A stretch of 64,000 bases of DNA, from NCBI RefSeq assembly GCF_014138625.1, contig NZ_JACJHY010000016.1:1-64000 (forward strand), in the 5' to 3' direction. This DNA is from Aminobacter ciceronei. Its GTDB lineage: Bacteria; Pseudomonadota; Alphaproteobacteria; Rhizobiales; Rhizobiaceae. The position numbers and the translations under genes were made by a program. Positions 54,680-62,462 of the stretch are shown in pieces. The notes under the pieces are model-generated. The model ran no database searches. It was not told where the DNA came from and saw nothing but the letters and a program-made list of their open reading frames with translations. Within the stretch, counting starts at the first letter, position 1. The number at the start of each line of letters is the position of its first letter.

Positions 54680-54925
54680 ATGCACAAACCGAGCCCCATC
54701 CTGCACCTCCAGCGTCGTGATCCGAGCCGTAACATGGCGCGGTTCTATTGCCTGTCGGTTGAGCGTTCGCTGTTTGGCGACGCGGTGCTGGTGCGCGAAT
54801 GGGGCCGCATAGGTACGCTGGGCCGGAGGCGTCTCGATCTCTTTGCCAACGTTGCCCAAGCGCAGGAGGCGATGCGCCGTTTGATGGTGTCCAAGGTCAA
54901 GCGCGGCTACAGCTCCGTCGGTTGA
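54680..54925 (+). CDS. Small WGR-domain protein
   Basis: An 81-aa protein consisting of a WGR domain: LHLQRRDPSRNMARFYCLSV, LVREWGRIGTLGRRRLDLF and a final helix AQEAMRRLMVSKVKRGY. WGR domains bind nucleic acids in PARPs and bacterial homologues. It is common just upstream of or within rhizobial replicons, with unknown role. Its TGA stop lies inside the first parS palindrome. The ORF opens at 54650; I chose the ATG at 54680, where the domain begins. Confidence 0.8.
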   Translation: MHKPSPILHLQRRDPSRNMARFYCLSVERSLFGDAVLVREWGRIGTLGRRRLDLFANVAQAQEAMRRLMVSKVKRGYSSVG

Positions 54926-54936
54926 CAGCTGTCAAC
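54921..54936. other. parS partition site 1
   Basis: GTTGACAGCTGTCAAC, a perfect 16-bp palindrome fitting the repABC partition consensus (GTTnnCnGCnGnnAAC). RepB should bind here. It overlaps the end of the WGR gene, about 310 bp upstream of repA. Confidence 0.92.
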
Positions 54937-54975
54937 GACGATATGCCGGGACCGAAACGGTCCTCGACGGTCGCC

Positions 54976-55147
54976 GTTACGCCTCCGTCACAATGGTTAA
55001 TTTCCGTTAACTATAAACAAGTTGACTCGACTCGCCCTCTCCAGCACCCTTGTTACGCTAATTGGTCGTAATTCGATGCGTCCAGCGTAACCGCCTCAGA
55101 AAACCGTTATCCACGCTCCGGCACGTTAAAATGTGCGAAGGCGTAAC
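54976..55147. repeat. GTTACGC repeat array upstream of repA
   Basis: GTTACGCC (54976) and GTTACGCT (55052) on the plus strand face AGCGTAAC (55084) and GGCGTAAC (55140) on the minus strand; the middle pair is a perfect 8-bp inverted repeat. An AT-rich GTTAA-TTTCCG-TTAAC repeat lies at 54996-55011. These elements fill the 310-bp gap before repA and are good candidates for the RepA operator and the repABC promoters. Confidence 0.55.
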
Positions 55148-55246
55148 CTGGATTCGGATTCTGCAGCGAATCGGCGCATAAATCTTAACGAAGCCTGACG
55201 GTGCGTCGCTTACGTATGCGCTGCTGGGCGAGAGGGGACTAAAGAC

Positions 55247-56494
55247 TTGGTTGGGGCAGTTCAAGCACGGGCGGAAAACGCGAGCGACGAGGCCGAGGTC
55301 ATGGCGACTGATCGTGCCATTGCGCGGGACGCCGAGATGTTGTCGGCGCAATTGCAGGCAATGCGCGACCGGCTGTTTTCGCCGACCTCGAAGAAGGTCC
55401 TGCGCAAGTTTTCGAGCGGCGAAGCCGCACGTCTGATCGGTGTCACCGACGGCTATCTGCGCCAGCTCTCCATCGCAGGCGAAGGGCCGCAGCCCGAAAC
55501 CGGGGCAGGGGGGCGACGCTACTACGCACTCGACGACATCAACGGGCTGCGCCGGCATCTGGCCGAGCAGAACCCCACCAAGGCGCGCCATTATCTGCCG
55601 CGCCGCGACACCGGGCGTGGCGAACACCTTCAGGTCATCGCTGTCACCAATTTCAAGGGCGGCTCGGGCAAGACCACGACCAGCACGCACCTTGCCCAGC
55701 ATCTTGCGCTGGCCGGTTACCGGGTGCTGGCGATCGATCTCGATCCGCAGGCTTCGATGTCGGCACTGCTGGGCTACCAGCCGGAACTCGATCTCGACGG
55801 CAACGACACGCTCTATGGCGCGATCCGCTATGACGAGGAGCGCCGGCCGCTGACCGACATCATCCGCCGCACCTATTTCGACGGGCTCGACTTCGTGCCC
55901 GGCAATCTTGAGCTTCAGGAGTTCGAGCATACGACGCCGCAGATGCTGGCGGCGCGGCAGGCCGGCGACAACAAGGCGATGTTCTTTGCACGTGTCCAGG
56001 AAGCGCTGCAGACCGTTGCCGACAATTACGACGTCGTCGTCATGGACTGCCCGCCGCAGCTCGGCTTCCTGACCCTGTCGGCGCTGTGCGCGGCGACCTC
56101 GGTGCTGGTGACCATTCATCCGCAGATGCTCGACGTTGCCTCGATGAGCCAGTTCCTGTTCATGACCGCCGACCTTCTGTCGGTGGTGCGGGAGGCCGGC
56201 GGCGAGCTGAATTTCGATTTCATGCGCTACCTGATCACGCGCTACGAGCCCAATGACGGACCGCAGACCCAGATCGTCGGTTTCCTGCGCTCGCTGTTCG
56301 GCGATCGGGTGCTGACCGCGCCGCTGGTCAAGTCGACCGCCTTTTCGGATGCGGGCCTGACCAAGCAGACGCTTTACGAAGTGTCACGTGAGAGCTTCAG
56401 CCGTGCCACCTATGACCGCGCCATGGAGTCGTTGACAGCTGTCAACGGCGAGATCGAGAGCCTGATGCTCAAGGCATGGAACCGGGCGGCGTGA
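55247..56494 (+). CDS. repA: RepA, ParA-type partition ATPase of repABC
   Basis: A 415-aa partition ATPase: N-terminal helix-turn-helix region (about 55-85; SSGEAARLIGVTDGYLRQLS), deviant Walker A FKGGSGKTT (136-144), A' DLDPQAS, and Walker B DVVVMDCPPQLG. It moves replicon copies with RepB-parS complexes and represses the operon. The frame begins with TTG at 55247, 8 bases after AGAGGGGA; ATG 55301 is an alternative start, but residues 1-18 resemble other RepA proteins. The second parS is inside its 3' end. Confidence 0.95.
   Translation: MVGAVQARAENASDEAEVMATDRAIARDAEMLSAQLQAMRDRLFSPTSKKVLRKFSSGEAARLIGVTDGYLRQLSIAGEGPQPETGAGGRRYYALDDINGLRRHLAEQNPTKARHYLPRRDTGRGEHLQVIAVTNFKGGSGKTTTSTHLAQHLALAGYRVLAIDLDPQASMSALLGYQPELDLDGNDTLYGAIRYDEERRPLTDIIRRTYFDGLDFVPGNLELQEFEHTTPQMLAARQAGDNKAMFFARVQEALQTVADNYDVVVMDCPPQLGFLTLSALCAATSVLVTIHPQMLDVASMSQFLFMTADLLSVVREAGGELNFDFMRYLITRYEPNDGPQTQIVGFLRSLFGDRVLTAPLVKSTAFSDAGLTKQTLYEVSRESFSRATYDRAMESLTAVNGEIESLMLKAWNRAA
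56431..56446. other. parS partition site 2 inside repA
   Basis: The same perfect palindrome GTTGACAGCTGTCAAC as site 1, located about 48 bp before the repA stop and 60 bp before repB, where it encodes LTAVN of RepA. Confidence 0.92.
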
Positions 56495-56505
56495 GGGAGG
56501 CTGGC

Positions 56506-57561
56506 ATGGCATTGAACCGCAAGGATCAGCTCAAGGCGCTGTTCGGTACGGTCGAACCGGCGCCTGTGGCCGCAACTCCGACCGAGAAGGCGCCTGAGAC
56601 GAAAACGGCTGAGCCGGATGCCGCGCGCCAGCGCAGCGCCTCTGGAGCCGTCAAGGCCATGGGCCTGTCGCTCGGTGGCCTGTCCAGGGAGATCGAGGAG
56701 GCGCGCAGGCTCAAGGAAAGCCTCGATGCCGCAGAGCGTGTAAGCCAGGTCGACGCGTCACTGATCGAGGCGTCGTTCGTCGCCGACCGGCTCGACCATG
56801 GCGCGCAGGATCCGGATTTCGACGCGCTGGTCAGCAGCATCGAGACGTCTGGGCAGCAGGTTCCGGTGTTGCTCAGGCCGCATCCCGACAAGCCGGGGCG
56901 CTACCAGACCGCCTACGGCCATCGCCGCGTGCGCGCTGCCGGAAAGCTCGGCGTTCCCGTCCTGGCCATCGTCCGGCCGCTCTCCGACGTCGAGCTGGTG
57001 CTCGCCCAGGGTAAGGAAAACAGCGAGCGGCGTGACCTCTCCTTCATCGAGCGGGCGCTGTTCGCCCACGAGCTGATCGCCAGAGGCTTCGAGCGCGCCG
57101 TCGTTCAGGACGCGCTGTCGCTGCACAAGGCCGAGATGACGCGCTTCCTGCAGGTGGCCGACGCGGTGCCTGAACAGGTCGTACGCGCGATCGGCGCGGC
57201 CCCCAAGATTGGCCGTCCGCGCTGGATGGCACTGGCCGAGCTGCTGAAGAGCGAGGCGGCTCGCGTCAAGGCCGACGACGAGGTCACCAGCCAGCGCTTC
57301 CTTGCTGCAACGAGCGACGAACGCTTCAACATGTTGTTCATGCACCTGCAGCGCAAGACGCAGCCAATCGCCGGCGCCGTGCGCGAAATCCGCGATGGCA
57401 AGGGCAGGGCGGTTGCAAGCCTGACTGTTTCCAAGGGCAAAGCCAGGATCGATTTTCTGGAAAAGGCAGCGGATGGGTTCGCAGACTTCCTCGATGAGGA
57501 GTTGCCCAAGCTGTTGGAGAGGTTCGAACAGGAGCGTGGCCGCTCGGCCGGGCAAGGCTAG
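56506..57561 (+). CDS. repB: RepB, ParB-type centromere-binding protein of repABC
   Basis: A 351-aa protein: N-terminal RepA-interaction part (ALNRKDQLKALFG), ParB CTPase-type nuclease fold (about 85-185; QVPVLLRPHPDKPGRYQTAY, GHRRVRAAGKLGVPV, GKENSERRDLSFIE) and helix-turn-helix (VVQDALSLHKAEMTRFLQVA). GGGAGG stands 6 bases before the ATG at 56506. It binds the two parS sites and works with RepA. Confidence 0.95.
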   Translation: MALNRKDQLKALFGTVEPAPVAATPTEKAPETKTAEPDAARQRSASGAVKAMGLSLGGLSREIEEARRLKESLDAAERVSQVDASLIEASFVADRLDHGAQDPDFDALVSSIETSGQQVPVLLRPHPDKPGRYQTAYGHRRVRAAGKLGVPVLAIVRPLSDVELVLAQGKENSERRDLSFIERALFAHELIARGFERAVVQDALSLHKAEMTRFLQVADAVPEQVVRAIGAAPKIGRPRWMALAELLKSEAARVKADDEVTSQRFLAATSDERFNMLFMHLQRKTQPIAGAVREIRDGKGRAVASLTVSKGKARIDFLEKAADGFADFLDEELPKLLERFEQERGRSAGQG

Positions 57562-57680
57562 GTTTGTCCACAGCCAGCGGCACGGGCGTTTGCCTCAACG
57601 CAGCGCCACCCGCTGGTGATGGAGCGTAAAGCGTGGGTTCCAACGCGTAGAGGATCGGAAACAGAAGGATAATCGGCAAG

Positions 57681-57730
57681 AAAAAGGCCCCCGAAACGTC
57701 GCCATTCCGGAAGCCCTCATCAATGTAGCA
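57681..57730 (-). ncRNA. Counter-transcribed RNA (ctRNA, incA) between repB and repC
   Basis: On the minus strand GGCTTCCGGAA pairs through 11 positions (with G-U pairs) with TTTCGGGGGCC, loop TGGCGACG, followed by TTTTT (57681-57685): a rho-independent terminator. Upstream on that strand a perfect TTGACA lies at 57765-57760; the -10 is weak (TTCTCT at 17 bp). The predicted RNA is about 50 nt, the size and place of ctRNAs that limit RepC synthesis and set incompatibility in repABC plasmids. Confidence 0.82.
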
Positions 57731-57795
57731 ATTGTGAGAGAATCATTTCCGGGCCGACTTGTCAACCACTGGACGCGTTCCGGAATGCCTTTGGC

Positions 57796-57813
57796 TTGCC
57801 TCGACTGAGGTAA
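57796..57813 (+). promoter_or_regulatory. S-element-like hairpin occluding the repC ribosome-binding site
   Basis: TTGCCTC pairs with GAGGTAA around a GACT loop, trapping the GAGG that lies 10 bases before the repC ATG. This matches the S structure by which ctRNA binding lowers repC translation. Pairing is read directly; the switch is inferred from known repABC control. Confidence 0.6.
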
Positions 57814-57820
57814 AACAAGG

Positions 57821-59029
57821 ATGACTGAGCATATCTCGACGACGCCCTTTGGGCGGCGGTCGTTGTCGCTTGCCATGGTGGCAGGCCAGATGGCGGCCGA
57901 CAGCTGCGCGCCTGGCGCCAGCTCCAACAAATGGCAGGTGTTCCGTGCCGTCTGCGAGGCCAAGCAATTGCTTGGCGCCAGCGATCGCGCCCTTGCCGTT
58001 CTCAACGCGCTGCTGAGCTTCCATCCCGACACGGATCTCGTGGAAGGGGAGGGGCTGGTGGTATTTCCGTCCAATGCCCAGCTGGCGCTGAGGGCGCATG
58101 GCATGGCGCCGGCGACGCTCAGGCGGCATCTCTCGGTGCTCGTCGACTGCGGCCTGGTGGTGCGCCGCGACAGCCCCAATGGCAAGCGCTATGCCCGCAA
58201 AGGCTTTGACGGTGCGATCGAGCAGGCCTTTGGCTTCGACCTGACGCCGCTTCTGGCCCGTGCCGAAGAATTCGAGCGCATGGCCGAGGCAGTGAGGGCT
58301 GAGCGGCGGTCGCTTCTGCTCGTCCGCGAGCGCATCACCATCCTGCGTCGTGACATCGCCAAGATGATCGCATTCGGCCTCGAGGAGGGCATTGCGGCTG
58401 ATTGGCCACGCCTGCATCTCAGTTATCGTGACATAGTGGCGGCTATTCCACGCACGGCGAGCCGGCTTGAGCTCGAACCGATTGCCGCCGAGCTGGCTGC
58501 GCTTGCCCAGGAGGTACGCAAGGCGCTGGAAAGTCACGTAAAAACTGAAGAAACAAGCGCCAATGAGTCTCATTCCGAGCGCCACATACAGAATTCAAAT
58601 ACACACCCTCATGAATTTGAACCCGGCCTCGAGAAAGGCCAAGGGACGGCCGCTGCGGTGAAACCTGAAACCAGGAGCCAGCCGCCAACGGGTTATCCGC
58701 TTGGCATGGTGCTGCGTGCCTGCCCTGACATTGCGGACTACGCACGAAACGGCATTTCGGGCTGGGCGGATCTGGTGGAAACGGCAAATCTAGTGCGCGG
58801 CGCGCTCGGCGTCAGTCCGGATGCCTGGAACCAGGCCTGCGAGGCGATGGGGGCGGTGGATGCAGCGATCATGGTGGCGGCGATGCTGCAGAAGGGCGAG
58901 GCGATTTCCAGCCCGGGCGGCTATCTGCGTAGCCTGACGGCGAAAGCGCGGGCCGGTGAATTCTCGATCGGGCCGGTGCTCATGGCGCTGCTGCGCGGCA
59001 GGGGAGGGGCCCAGGCCAAAGCGGGATGA
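57821..59029 (+). CDS. repC: RepC replication initiator of repABC
   Basis: A 402-aa initiator: N-terminal DNA-binding domain (about 1-265; NKWQVFRAVCEAKQLLGASD, LVVFPSNAQLALRAHGMA, TLRRHLSVLVDCGLVVRRDS) with a winged-helix core, a variable linker and a C-terminal domain (about 290-395). It is the sole essential replication protein of this plasmid class. The AT-rich middle of the gene is the expected origin. It is convergent with the recombinase gene. Confidence 0.95.
   Translation: MTEHISTTPFGRRSLSLAMVAGQMAADSCAPGASSNKWQVFRAVCEAKQLLGASDRALAVLNALLSFHPDTDLVEGEGLVVFPSNAQLALRAHGMAPATLRRHLSVLVDCGLVVRRDSPNGKRYARKGFDGAIEQAFGFDLTPLLARAEEFERMAEAVRAERRSLLLVRERITILRRDIAKMIAFGLEEGIAADWPRLHLSYRDIVAAIPRTASRLELEPIAAELAALAQEVRKALESHVKTEETSANESHSERHIQNSNTHPHEFEPGLEKGQGTAAAVKPETRSQPPTGYPLGMVLRACPDIADYARNGISGWADLVETANLVRGALGVSPDAWNQACEAMGAVDAAIMVAAMLQKGEAISSPGGYLRSLTAKARAGEFSIGPVLMALLRGRGGAQAKAG
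58535..58630. other. AT-rich segment inside repC, candidate oriV
   Basis: Between the two RepC domains the base composition drops sharply (AAAAACTGAAGAAAC, ATACAGAATTCAAATACAC). TTCAAAT (58594-58600) and ATTTGAA (58615-58621) form an inverted repeat. In studied repABC plasmids the replication origin maps to an AT-rich stretch in the middle of repC, so this is the best candidate. Confidence 0.6.
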
Positions 59030-59289
59030 CGCCGGGCGGGCAGAAGCTGGGTGGCAGCTGAATTCCGGTCGGGACATCGATCACTGCCTTGGGGAAGCTG
59101 CGGCGGGTAGAGGAAGCTACAACTCCGAAGCGGGCCGCGTTCTACCAGGCACAGCAATTTGCTTGGGGAGGGATCTGCGGCGGGCTACTGATATGCCGTG
59201 GCAATCGCACGCGGATCTCATCGAGGTGCTTTGTGTGACCGGGGCGGCATTCTCAAATGCGTCCAATTCCGGAGTTGGAGGGGAGGGCG

Positions 59290-60546
59290 CTAGAGTCCAC
59301 TCGCCTTGGTGAGATTGACGCGGAAGCGGTCGCGGCGGCGCTGGTACGTGCGGGTCATTTCTGCACTGGCATGGCCGAGCTGCTTCTGCACGTAGCGCTC
59401 CTCGACCTCGGCCGAAGAGGCAAGGCCAGCACGCAGCGAATGGCCGGCAAAAAGCCCGGTCCGTTCGGACTCGGTCAGATCGCCGCGGACGCCGGCGGCA
59501 AGGGCGGTACGTTTGACCAGACGGGCGATTTCCTGGTCGTTGAGCCGTTCGGTGCCGACCTTTTTGCCTTGACCGGTCACGCGGCGAAACAGTGGGCCAT
59601 GGGAAATGCGGGCAAGGTTCAGCCAGGTCTCCAGGGCCACGACAGGGCAGGTGGAGTCGGCCGATCCACGGCCGATCTCAACCTCGCGCCAGCCGGTCTT
59701 GCCACGCAAGGTGACCAATATGCCCTTGCCGGGGAAGATCTCGATCCAGCCCGAAGAATCCTGGGTCTGATCGCGGCCGCAATCGAGGCCAACGATCTCG
59801 GAGCGGCGCAGCGCACCGGCAAAGCCGAGCAGCAGCATCGCCCGATCTCTTAGGCCGCGCAGGGTCCTCCTGTCGAGCGTCTCCAGCATGGCGATCAAAT
59901 CTTCGGGCAGGATCGCTTCCTTCTGCCGGGGAGGGCGGGCGTGGGCATTGCGGATGCCGGCCATGACGGTCGCGATGGCACGGTGTTTCCGGTCGAGCTT
60001 TTCTGTCCCGCGCTGGGCATAGTTCCAGCTCAGGGACGCGAGCCGTCGTTCGATGGTCGACACGGATTTTTTGTCGCCGATGCCGGCGCCGGAAGCGAGC
60101 GCGGTGATGTAGAGCCCGACGGTCTCGGGATCCGGCGGCATGGTGGCAAAACCCTGGCGCTGGGCCCAGTCGGAAAAGTGCTTCCAGTCGGCGGCGTAGG
60201 CGCGCCGGGTGTTGGCGGAACTGGCCGCCTTGACATAACCGCGCGCCCGTTCAGCCAGATCGCCGAGCTGGCCCATAAGGCCGCCGGAGGGCATGACGTC
60301 GACAGATGGCAGGGTAGGGGAGGGGGCCTTGTCGTCCGAACCTACGGCGTCAGATTGCGGCGCATTCACCGGCTCCGCTTGCCAGCCCATTGCCATCACG
60401 ACATCGACAATGTCAGGCAGGTCATCGACGGAGACAACGTCATGACAGCGATTCTTATCCAGAATAGCGTTTTCAGAGGTGCTCTCTCGTCGAGGCGAAC
60501 GCAGTTTGCTATGGTTTTCCGGATTTTGCTCGACGTTAGAGGCCAT
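59290..60546 (-). CDS. Tyrosine recombinase (phage-integrase/Xer type)
   Basis: A 418-aa recombinase: core-binding SAM-like domain at about 105-200 (SANTRRAYAADWKHFSDWAQ) and catalytic domain at about 210-405. Catalytic residues are all visible: R in GALRRSE (247/248), K283 in RGKTG, H369-xx-R372 in HSLRAG, H392 in LGHAS and nucleophile Y401 in RTYQRR. A nonconserved N-terminal 100 aa precedes. Its place beside repABC suggests dimer resolution of the replicon rather than phage integration. The lox-like repeat at 60562-60598 lies 16 bp from its start. Confidence 0.9.
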   Translation of the reverse strand: MASNVEQNPENHSKLRSPRRESTSENAILDKNRCHDVVSVDDLPDIVDVVMAMGWQAEPVNAPQSDAVGSDDKAPSPTLPSVDVMPSGGLMGQLGDLAERARGYVKAASSANTRRAYAADWKHFSDWAQRQGFATMPPDPETVGLYITALASGAGIGDKKSVSTIERRLASLSWNYAQRGTEKLDRKHRAIATVMAGIRNAHARPPRQKEAILPEDLIAMLETLDRRTLRGLRDRAMLLLGFAGALRRSEIVGLDCGRDQTQDSSGWIEIFPGKGILVTLRGKTGWREVEIGRGSADSTCPVVALETWLNLARISHGPLFRRVTGQGKKVGTERLNDQEIARLVKRTALAAGVRGDLTESERTGLFAGHSLRAGLASSAEVEERYVQKQLGHASAEMTRTYQRRRDRFRVNLTKASGL

Positions 60547-60561
60547 TTCGGCAGTAGGCCA

Positions 60562-60598
60562 TCAAATGAATGATAAGGCAAGATTATCGTTCATTTGA
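60562..60598. repeat. Lox-like inverted repeat next to the recombinase gene
   Basis: Left arm TCAAATGAATGATA and right arm TATCGTTCATTTGA match at 13 of 14 positions as inverted repeats around AGGCAAGAT. Two binding arms and a short spacer of this size are typical of tyrosine-recombinase crossover sites (loxP is 13-8-13). It could instead be an autoregulatory operator of the recombinase gene. Confidence 0.5.
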
Positions 60599-60776
60599 CG
60601 TGATCGACAGGCTGTGCGCTTTAGATGCCAAGAGCGAACGTAACCGCACAATTGAGATGCGATGCCCTTCGCTTTGGGGACACAATTTCTGGCCGCTGCT
60701 TGTTAGGGTTGCAACGGTTGAACCCGATCTGCCGATCTGCTTCAACAGTGATCCTAGCTCGCGCAGGGGACGTGAG

Positions 60777-61763
60777 ATGGTAGGTTCTGACCGGATCGAC
60801 GACCTGATCGCAGCGGTGCCTCGCGCCTTGGCGCTTCGCGCCGGTTTGGACCTTGGCATCTTCACCCAGCTCGGGGACAGTGCGTTGACGGCTGACGGCC
60901 TCGGAACCCTGTTCAACATCGCCCCCGATCGTCTGTCGCGGCTCCTCTACGCGCTCGCCAGCTTCGGTCTACTCGAAGTCGAGGATGGTCGATTTCGAAA
61001 TGGAGCCGAAGCGTCGGCTTTTCTTGACGCATCCAAGAAGACCTATCGTGGTGGTGATCATGCGCTTCTGCGCGAGCTCTGGGGAGCCGACCTGCTGACT
61101 GCAGAGTCGCTGCGACAGAGCCGGCCGGCTGCACTGCACGACTTTTCGCAAGCGGGGCCTGAGGCCGCCGCGGCCTTCAGCCGAAAGCTGGCGCCAGGCG
61201 CCGCAATTTTCGGCCGATACCTGGCCCAGGAGATTGACCTCTCTGCGATCGGATCGGTGATCGACATTGGCGGGGGCCCCGGGACCATCCTCGTCGGGCT
61301 TCGCGAGCGATGGCCGCGCATCGCCGCGACACTGATGGAGCTTCCGACGGTTGCAGCGGCCGCGCCAGAAATCCTGTCGGAATACGGTGTCGATGACGTG
61401 GTTGTCGAAGAGGGGGACATCACCGTTGCGCCATCAATCGGTCGGCACGATCTGGCGATCCTGAAAGCCGTCGTTCAGGTCCTTCCGCCTGATCAGGCAC
61501 GCCGTTCGATCCTGAACGCGGCGCGTTGTCTCACGCCGGGAGGCGAGATCGCGATTGCGGGCTGGGGTGTCGTCGACGACGACCGCCTCGGCCCGCCTGA
61601 AGGTGTCTTTCTGAACCTCACCTTCTTGAACCTTTATCGCCACGGCGAATCGTACACCGAAGGCCAGTATCGCGCGTGGATGACCGAGGCTGGATTCGGG
61701 GATATATCCAGGTCGCGCCTGGCGGACGGCTGCACGTTGTTTCGAGCGCGCCTTGCGGGCTGA
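60777..61763 (+). CDS. SAM-dependent O-methyltransferase-family protein with altered active site
   Basis: A 328-aa protein: N-terminal winged-helix dimerisation domain (about 1-85; PRALALRAGLDLGIF, LSRLLYALASFGLLEVEDG) and a Rossmann methyltransferase domain with motif I VIDIGGGPGTILVGL (about 157-171). The position where plant-type O-methyltransferases carry the catalytic His (LKxVLHDW) reads LKAVVQVLPPDQ, so the base is missing. Related bacterial proteins can methylate with another residue or do other SAM chemistry. AGGGGA precedes the ATG at 60777; the frame opens at 60570. Substrate unknown. Confidence 0.75.
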   Translation: MVGSDRIDDLIAAVPRALALRAGLDLGIFTQLGDSALTADGLGTLFNIAPDRLSRLLYALASFGLLEVEDGRFRNGAEASAFLDASKKTYRGGDHALLRELWGADLLTAESLRQSRPAALHDFSQAGPEAAAAFSRKLAPGAAIFGRYLAQEIDLSAIGSVIDIGGGPGTILVGLRERWPRIAATLMELPTVAAAAPEILSEYGVDDVVVEEGDITVAPSIGRHDLAILKAVVQVLPPDQARRSILNAARCLTPGGEIAIAGWGVVDDDRLGPPEGVFLNLTFLNLYRHGESYTEGQYRAWMTEAGFGDISRSRLADGCTLFRARLAG

Positions 61764-61968
61764 TCCGTCGGCTTTCACGATTGATCGGCCTGCTTTCGAC
61801 CTTGCATGGCCTCAGCGCGGACTGACAGCAGCTGGCGCCGAACGTGACGTTGGAACGCGGCGTGCAAGCATCTACCCGGGCCGCCCTCGTCGTCTTACCC
61901 GCCAGCCAATCACTTTGTTTTGGATTTGGCGGCCCGACAGCACGGAAACGTCAGATCAAATTGCGGCC

Positions 61969-62262
61969 TTATGCCAGGTCGATCAGCGCTTCAGCGGTCT
62001 TCGCGCATGTGGCCAGGTGCGTTGCAAATCCACCATTAAGCGTGGCGCGAATTGAAAGCACCCTGTCAGTTCCGCACGAGGTGAGCAGGCCAATTTCCTT
62101 GTCGCGCATGTCGTCGAGCGCGATGCCGATCATGCGATGGTCGATCTCTCCGGGGATGGCTTGACCGTTCGCTTCGATAAACCGTCCGCAGACGACTGCC
62201 TGTGCACCTTTTGCAGGATAGGCGTCGAGCTGCTCGAGGTTCACGACTTCGCTACGAACGAC
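61969..62262 (-). pseudogene. 3' remnant of a SorC-family sugar-binding regulator
   Basis: About 97 codons resemble the C-terminal end of SorC/DeoR-type sugar-responsive regulators: a VVCGRFIEANGQAI segment, then IDHRMIGIALDDMR and a final GGFATHLATCAKTAEALI. The DNA-binding helix-turn-helix and most of the sugar domain are absent, and the upstream 100 bp do not extend the match. It sits directly downstream of rhaD on the same strand, probably the leftover of a sugar-operon regulator lost in a rearrangement. Confidence 0.6.
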
Positions 62263-62401
62263 ATGGCTGTCAGGACCGCATGAGCCGGCCGACGAACATT
62301 GGAGACGGAAAATGCCCGACTGAAATCGACGATGACCTGCTGCCAGGCGGCAGGTCACAACTCCGGTCATCCGACCGCAGTCAAACCCCCCACGAAACCG
62401 G

Positions 62402-62444
62402 GAGCCGGCAGGTGCTGACTTTTTTGCCGCCCTTTTGCCGGCTC
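62402..62444 (-). terminator. Possible hairpin downstream of rhaD
   Basis: GAGCCGGCA and TGCCGGCTC form a perfect 9-bp inverted repeat with a 25-base loop, about 20 bp after the rhaD stop. The long loop and lack of a T-run make termination uncertain. Confidence 0.3.
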
Positions 62445-62462
62445 AGGGAATTCTAACGAGCA

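Noticed and set aside
59030-59289. Possible gene between repC and the recombinase
   Set aside because: Short frames only, without ribosome sites; read as the gap between convergent genes.
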